64,000 nucleotides of DNA from NCBI GenBank assembly GCA_015146655.1, contig VKHL01000051.1:122306-186305 (forward strand), written 5' to 3'. The number at the start of each line of letters is the position of its first letter. Position 1 is the stretch's first letter. The stretch comes from Ochromonas danica (lineage: Eukaryota; Sar; Chrysophyceae; Chromulinales; Chromulinaceae). A model generated the notes under the pieces. The model made no database searches and was not told the DNA's origin. It saw only the letters and a list, made by a program, of their open reading frames with translations. The position numbers were made by a program, and so were the translations under genes. This document shows positions 61,106-64,000 of the stretch, piece after piece.

Positions 61106-62017
61106 TCAGTGAATATGACGAACTACCGAGGTTGACGAAGAAGATGCTCTTGTTGTCGCGCTACCCGGACTTACCGAAGACATTCCAATAAATCCAGCAC
61201 CCACCATAGTGGAAATAGAAGGTCGCGAAGATGATGAAGACGCAAATCGCCCAATTTCTTCGAACAACTGATTGCTCTTAAGTTCCCAATTATCATGCAA
61301 AGAGGCTTGTGCTATCGAACGACATACCGTCGTTTCATCAGCATCCATATCGCTGCTACTTCTTCGTGCTCTTTTAGTGACCACTTCGCCATCGCCACTC
61401 AACTGACTGCCGACAGTTGAGGATGGCATCATCTGATAGGAAGTCCGGCTGTCAGAACGACTTCTCTTACTTACCGTCTTGGAGTCTCCGCATAATGACA
61501 ATTCAGACATTGTCATCGTAACTGAAGGAAATGCCACACCAGCAAAGACCCCACCAGCTATAGATGCCTGGACTTGGTTATCGAATTCTTGAGGATTCGT
61601 GGTATACGCCGAGTAAGCATCAAGGTTCATGGGGTTCTCTGAGCTAGGTTCCAACATTAGCATTTGTACTGCAATAGCAGTTGACTTCAAGGTGAGGACA
61701 GGTGACCATTCCAAAGGGATGGCCACTTTGCCAGTGCGCAGTTCGACATTAGGATGCCATATGGGATGCACAGCCCACACTTCAACGGCTACAAAAGGGT
61801 AGCTTGCAGGAATATTGAAACAGAAGTTAAATCTACCACCACGATAAGGACCTTCAAAGACTTTCACTTCCAAAGAAATGGAGCCAAGTTCATTCAGACT
61901 ATCAGCTGTTTGGATTACAGTGAGATAGGCTGCAGTACAGTCAAAATTACTTGAGAATAACTCTGCTACATCTCTATTTAATCTTTGAGAAGAGATTAGA
62001 TGTCTATTTGAGGTCAT
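61106..62017 (-). CDS. Inactive E2-fold (UBC12-like) protein
   Basis: Single-exon protein of 303 aa. Residues about 10-150 follow the E2 fold and resemble NEDD8-conjugating UBC12: YRGGRFNFCFNIPASYPF, HPNVELRTGKVAIPLEWSPV, and MLEPSSENPMN. The HPN motif is present, but the catalytic Cys, expected after GxV as in GNVCL, is Ala99, and three residues are missing before EW. The remaining 150 residues are a Ser/Arg-rich tail with basic clusters (KRSRSDSR, KRARRSSSD) suggesting nuclear location. It likely binds a ubiquitin-like modifier or an E3 without conjugating, like UEV proteins. The intact surrounding fold argues against decay. Confidence 0.8.
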   Translation of the reverse strand: MTSNRHLISSQRLNRDVAELFSSNFDCTAAYLTVIQTADSLNELGSISLEVKVFEGPYRGGRFNFCFNIPASYPFVAVEVWAVHPIWHPNVELRTGKVAIPLEWSPVLTLKSTAIAVQMLMLEPSSENPMNLDAYSAYTTNPQEFDNQVQASIAGGVFAGVAFPSVTMTMSELSLCGDSKTVSKRSRSDSRTSYQMMPSSTVGSQLSGDGEVVTKRARRSSSDMDADETTVCRSIAQASLHDNWELKSNQLFEEIGRFASSSSSRPSISTMVGAGFIGMSSVSPGSATTRASSSSTSVVRHIH

Positions 62018-62294
62018 GATCAGAAAGAATTATGACAAAATACGTGTCAAGGAGAGAAAAGTGGAATCAATGAATCAATCGACAGAATCAGACCAACACA
62101 GAGAGAGAAGATGGTCCCCAAGACAGAGAAACACGTGAGTTTGAATAAACGAGTTTCTCTGTCTGTGAGTGGTTGGTGTGGGGTTTGGTTTGTTTCTTGA
62201 GAGGTTGCCAATCAAACAAAACGTGTAGAATTGGAACTAATTCTGAGTAGATCTTATTTTTTTTGTTCTATTAGATAACTTTTCTGTCTTGAAG

Positions 62295-64000
62295 ATGAAG
62301 AGTGATCATTTGAGAAGAGGAGAGAAAAGAAGAAGAATTGAACTTGAAAACTTGGTGGATGCTATCAAGAAATTCAAAGAGATTTCCCAATTCTATCGTA
62401 ATACGAAATTCGAGCAGAAAACTGACTCTCACACTATTGCTCCCAATAATCAGATTGAGCAAGAGGAGGAAAATGACTCTGAAGATGAACTTCCTCGCCT
62501 ATGTATCTTGAAGAAAGCTTATGAGGAGGTATTGAATCGAATCCAAACGGATGCTGATCGAGTAGCAACTGCTGCGACGAGCAAGACCAGCGCCGTTCCT
62601 AGTAGTACCACTACTCTTACTAATCCTGTTGTGGTCACTGGGATGGTAGGTTCCAAGGTGGTGGATAAAGTGGGTTTTGCTAAGATTGCTGCCCCCACCA
62701 TAATCCCTTCCACCAATACTCCTATAGCTACTGATATTGGTCGTACTGATGCCGTCAAGAAGAATGAAACATCACGTCCCAAGGTCTTTATGGACTTTTC
62801 TGTGGATAATAAGCCTCTTGGGAAGATTGTCTTTGAGCTTTATAGTGACGTAGTACCGCTTACAGCAGAGAACTTTAGAGCCCTTTGCACTGGAGAAAAG
62901 GTAGGTATAGAATATAACTTGCTTATATTACAACATCTATATAACTTGACCCGGTGTGTATAGGGCATGGGTTACAAAGGGAGTAAAATTCATCGAATTG
63001 TAAGCAACTTCGTCATTCAGGGTGGAGATATTACCAAAGGAGATGGGACTGGAGGAGTATCTATTTATCGCAATACTCCCAATGGTGACATCTTTGGAGC
63101 TTTCAAGGATGAGAACTTTACCCTACCTCATGATAAAGTTGGACTGTTATCGATGGCAAATAGTGGCAAAAACACAAACAAGTAAATCCTCCTTCATTTT
63201 TTCCTTTGTTTCACAGGTTCATTCCACTATCTTGTTTCTTTTTAGATCCCAGTTTTTTATTACAATGAAAAAGTGCCCTCATTTGAATGGAAAACATGTT
63301 GTCTTTGGAGAAGTTGTGGAAGGCATTGAGTATGCTCAAACAATCAACACTATGGATCCCAAGCAAAATCGCATAATAATTACTGACTGTGGAATGCAAT
63401 TGAGCGTCAATAATGTTGAAGTGATCCCTAGCCATAGCAAGGAACAAGCACAAACCAAAGCAACATCGAAGGATACAACACAATCCAACACGTTGACCTC
63501 CAGATCAACGTTAACATCTCTTCCAACTATCACACCTCCAACCCCCACTAGCATTACAACCTTATCAACTCCTTCATCATCATTGCCATCTTCTACATCA
63601 TCATTGCCATCTTCATCTTCTTCTTCCTCCTCCTCCTCCTCGGCAGTAGCGTCAACAGCACCACCAGCAACGTCGTTTTCCTTTACATCTGGGGGAGCAG
63701 GAAGTGTGAGTGCGTCGTTTGTGCCACCCACATCTTTTAGCTTTGGTAGCACGAACAATCAGACGGTGGGTTTCACGAGCTCTGTTCCGACGTTTTCGTT
63801 CACTGCGTCTGGCGAATCTGAATCGAAGTCGGTAAATGCTGCGACAACTGTGACAACTGCGACAACAGAGGCTGCCACAAGCTCAGGCTCAAACTCCAGC
63901 GCAAGCAAGGAAGAGCCAGCAGTGGATGAATCAAGTGAAAAAGGAAGCGCCAAGGCGCTATTGAGTGCAAAAGAATATGTGAAGCTTTGTGGCATGGACT
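62295..64000 (+). CDS. Cyclophilin with N-terminal extension and FG/Ser-rich tail (3' end outside the window)
   Basis: Exons 62295-62900, 62964-63181 and 63246 to the window edge. About 165 N-terminal residues include a basic helix and an acidic patch. The cyclophilin domain then begins [19 protein letters not shown] and contains [16 protein letters not shown] (Arg, Phe and Gln of the active site), SQFFIT and [13 protein letters not shown]. His replaces the CypA Trp121 position, as in several large cyclophilins. A Ser/Thr/Pro-rich stretch with SFSF, SFSFGS and TFSFTAS repeats follows, reminiscent of nucleoporin FG regions. It is a peptidyl-prolyl isomerase, possibly nuclear-pore associated. 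The frame is open at 64000, so it is truncated by the window. Confidence 0.85.

Noticed and set aside
1-64000. CRISPR array, prophage, bacterial operon or insertion sequence
   Set aside because: No spaced direct-repeat array, no phage or transposase genes with terminal repeats; intron-containing eukaryotic genes throughout.

Overview
This is nuclear DNA of a unicellular eukaryote. Most genes have short GT-AG introns (about 45-100 nt), many reading frames are low-complexity and Ser/Gln/Asn-rich, and no operons are seen. The proteins are typically eukaryotic: two RBR ubiquitin ligases, an FHA-RING ligase, an exosome RNase PH subunit, a SAYSvFN protein, a cyclophilin and a polytopic LRR protein. 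A bacterial-type RsmG methyltransferase has a signal-peptide-like leader followed by a transit-like stretch with Phe near the predicted cleavage site. This pattern is known for plastid proteins of heterokont algae, so a stramenopile (ochrophyte) is my best guess. It is inference, not proof. The AT-leaning composition and compact spacing fit.

Layout. 1-1.9 kb: a weak gene remnant. 1.9-8.3 kb: secreted or Golgi glycosyltransferase, large FHA-RING ligase with a duplicated Gln-rich block, zinc alcohol dehydrogenase. 8.3-9.5 kb: intergenic, with a short relic of the FHA-RING gene. 9.5-23.3 kb: TIR-like/TPR protein, SAYSvFN protein, Maf-like pyrophosphatase, UIM-type protein, Vma22-like factor, two NTF2/SnoaL-like paralogues, a membrane-anchored TPR-like protein, a hemerythrin-like protein. 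23.6-25.7 kb: Rad7-like LRR protein. 25.9-31.1 kb: two head-to-head amino-acid permease genes forming a large palindrome (arms about 2.04 kb, spacer 223 bp). 31.4-33.0 kb: tRNA-Gln(CUG) and a CENP-B/Tigger-like protein with 47 glutamines. 33.3-38.0 kb: a long LRR multi-TM gene carrying a frameshift. 39-41.5 kb: coiled-coil protein. 41.9-46.1 and 52.1-58.1 kb: two ankyrin-RBR-UBA paralogues. Between them: a decayed coiled-coil locus, a kinesin-light-chain-like TPR protein, RsmG and exosome Rrp42. 58.5-64 kb: a third NTF2-like protein, a prolyl 4-hydroxylase-like protein, an E2-fold protein lacking its catalytic Cys, and a cyclophilin with an FG/Ser-rich tail that runs off the window.

Themes. 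Ubiquitin-related genes are frequent (FHA-RING, two RBRs, inactive E2, UIM/UBA proteins, SAYSvFN). The most unusual structure is the permease palindrome. Its arms are nearly identical, while the last exons just outside the arms are homologous but strongly diverged, which suggests arm-to-arm gene conversion. Intron-exon models were assembled by hand by keeping frame and family similarity across GT-AG junctions; no transcript data were available.
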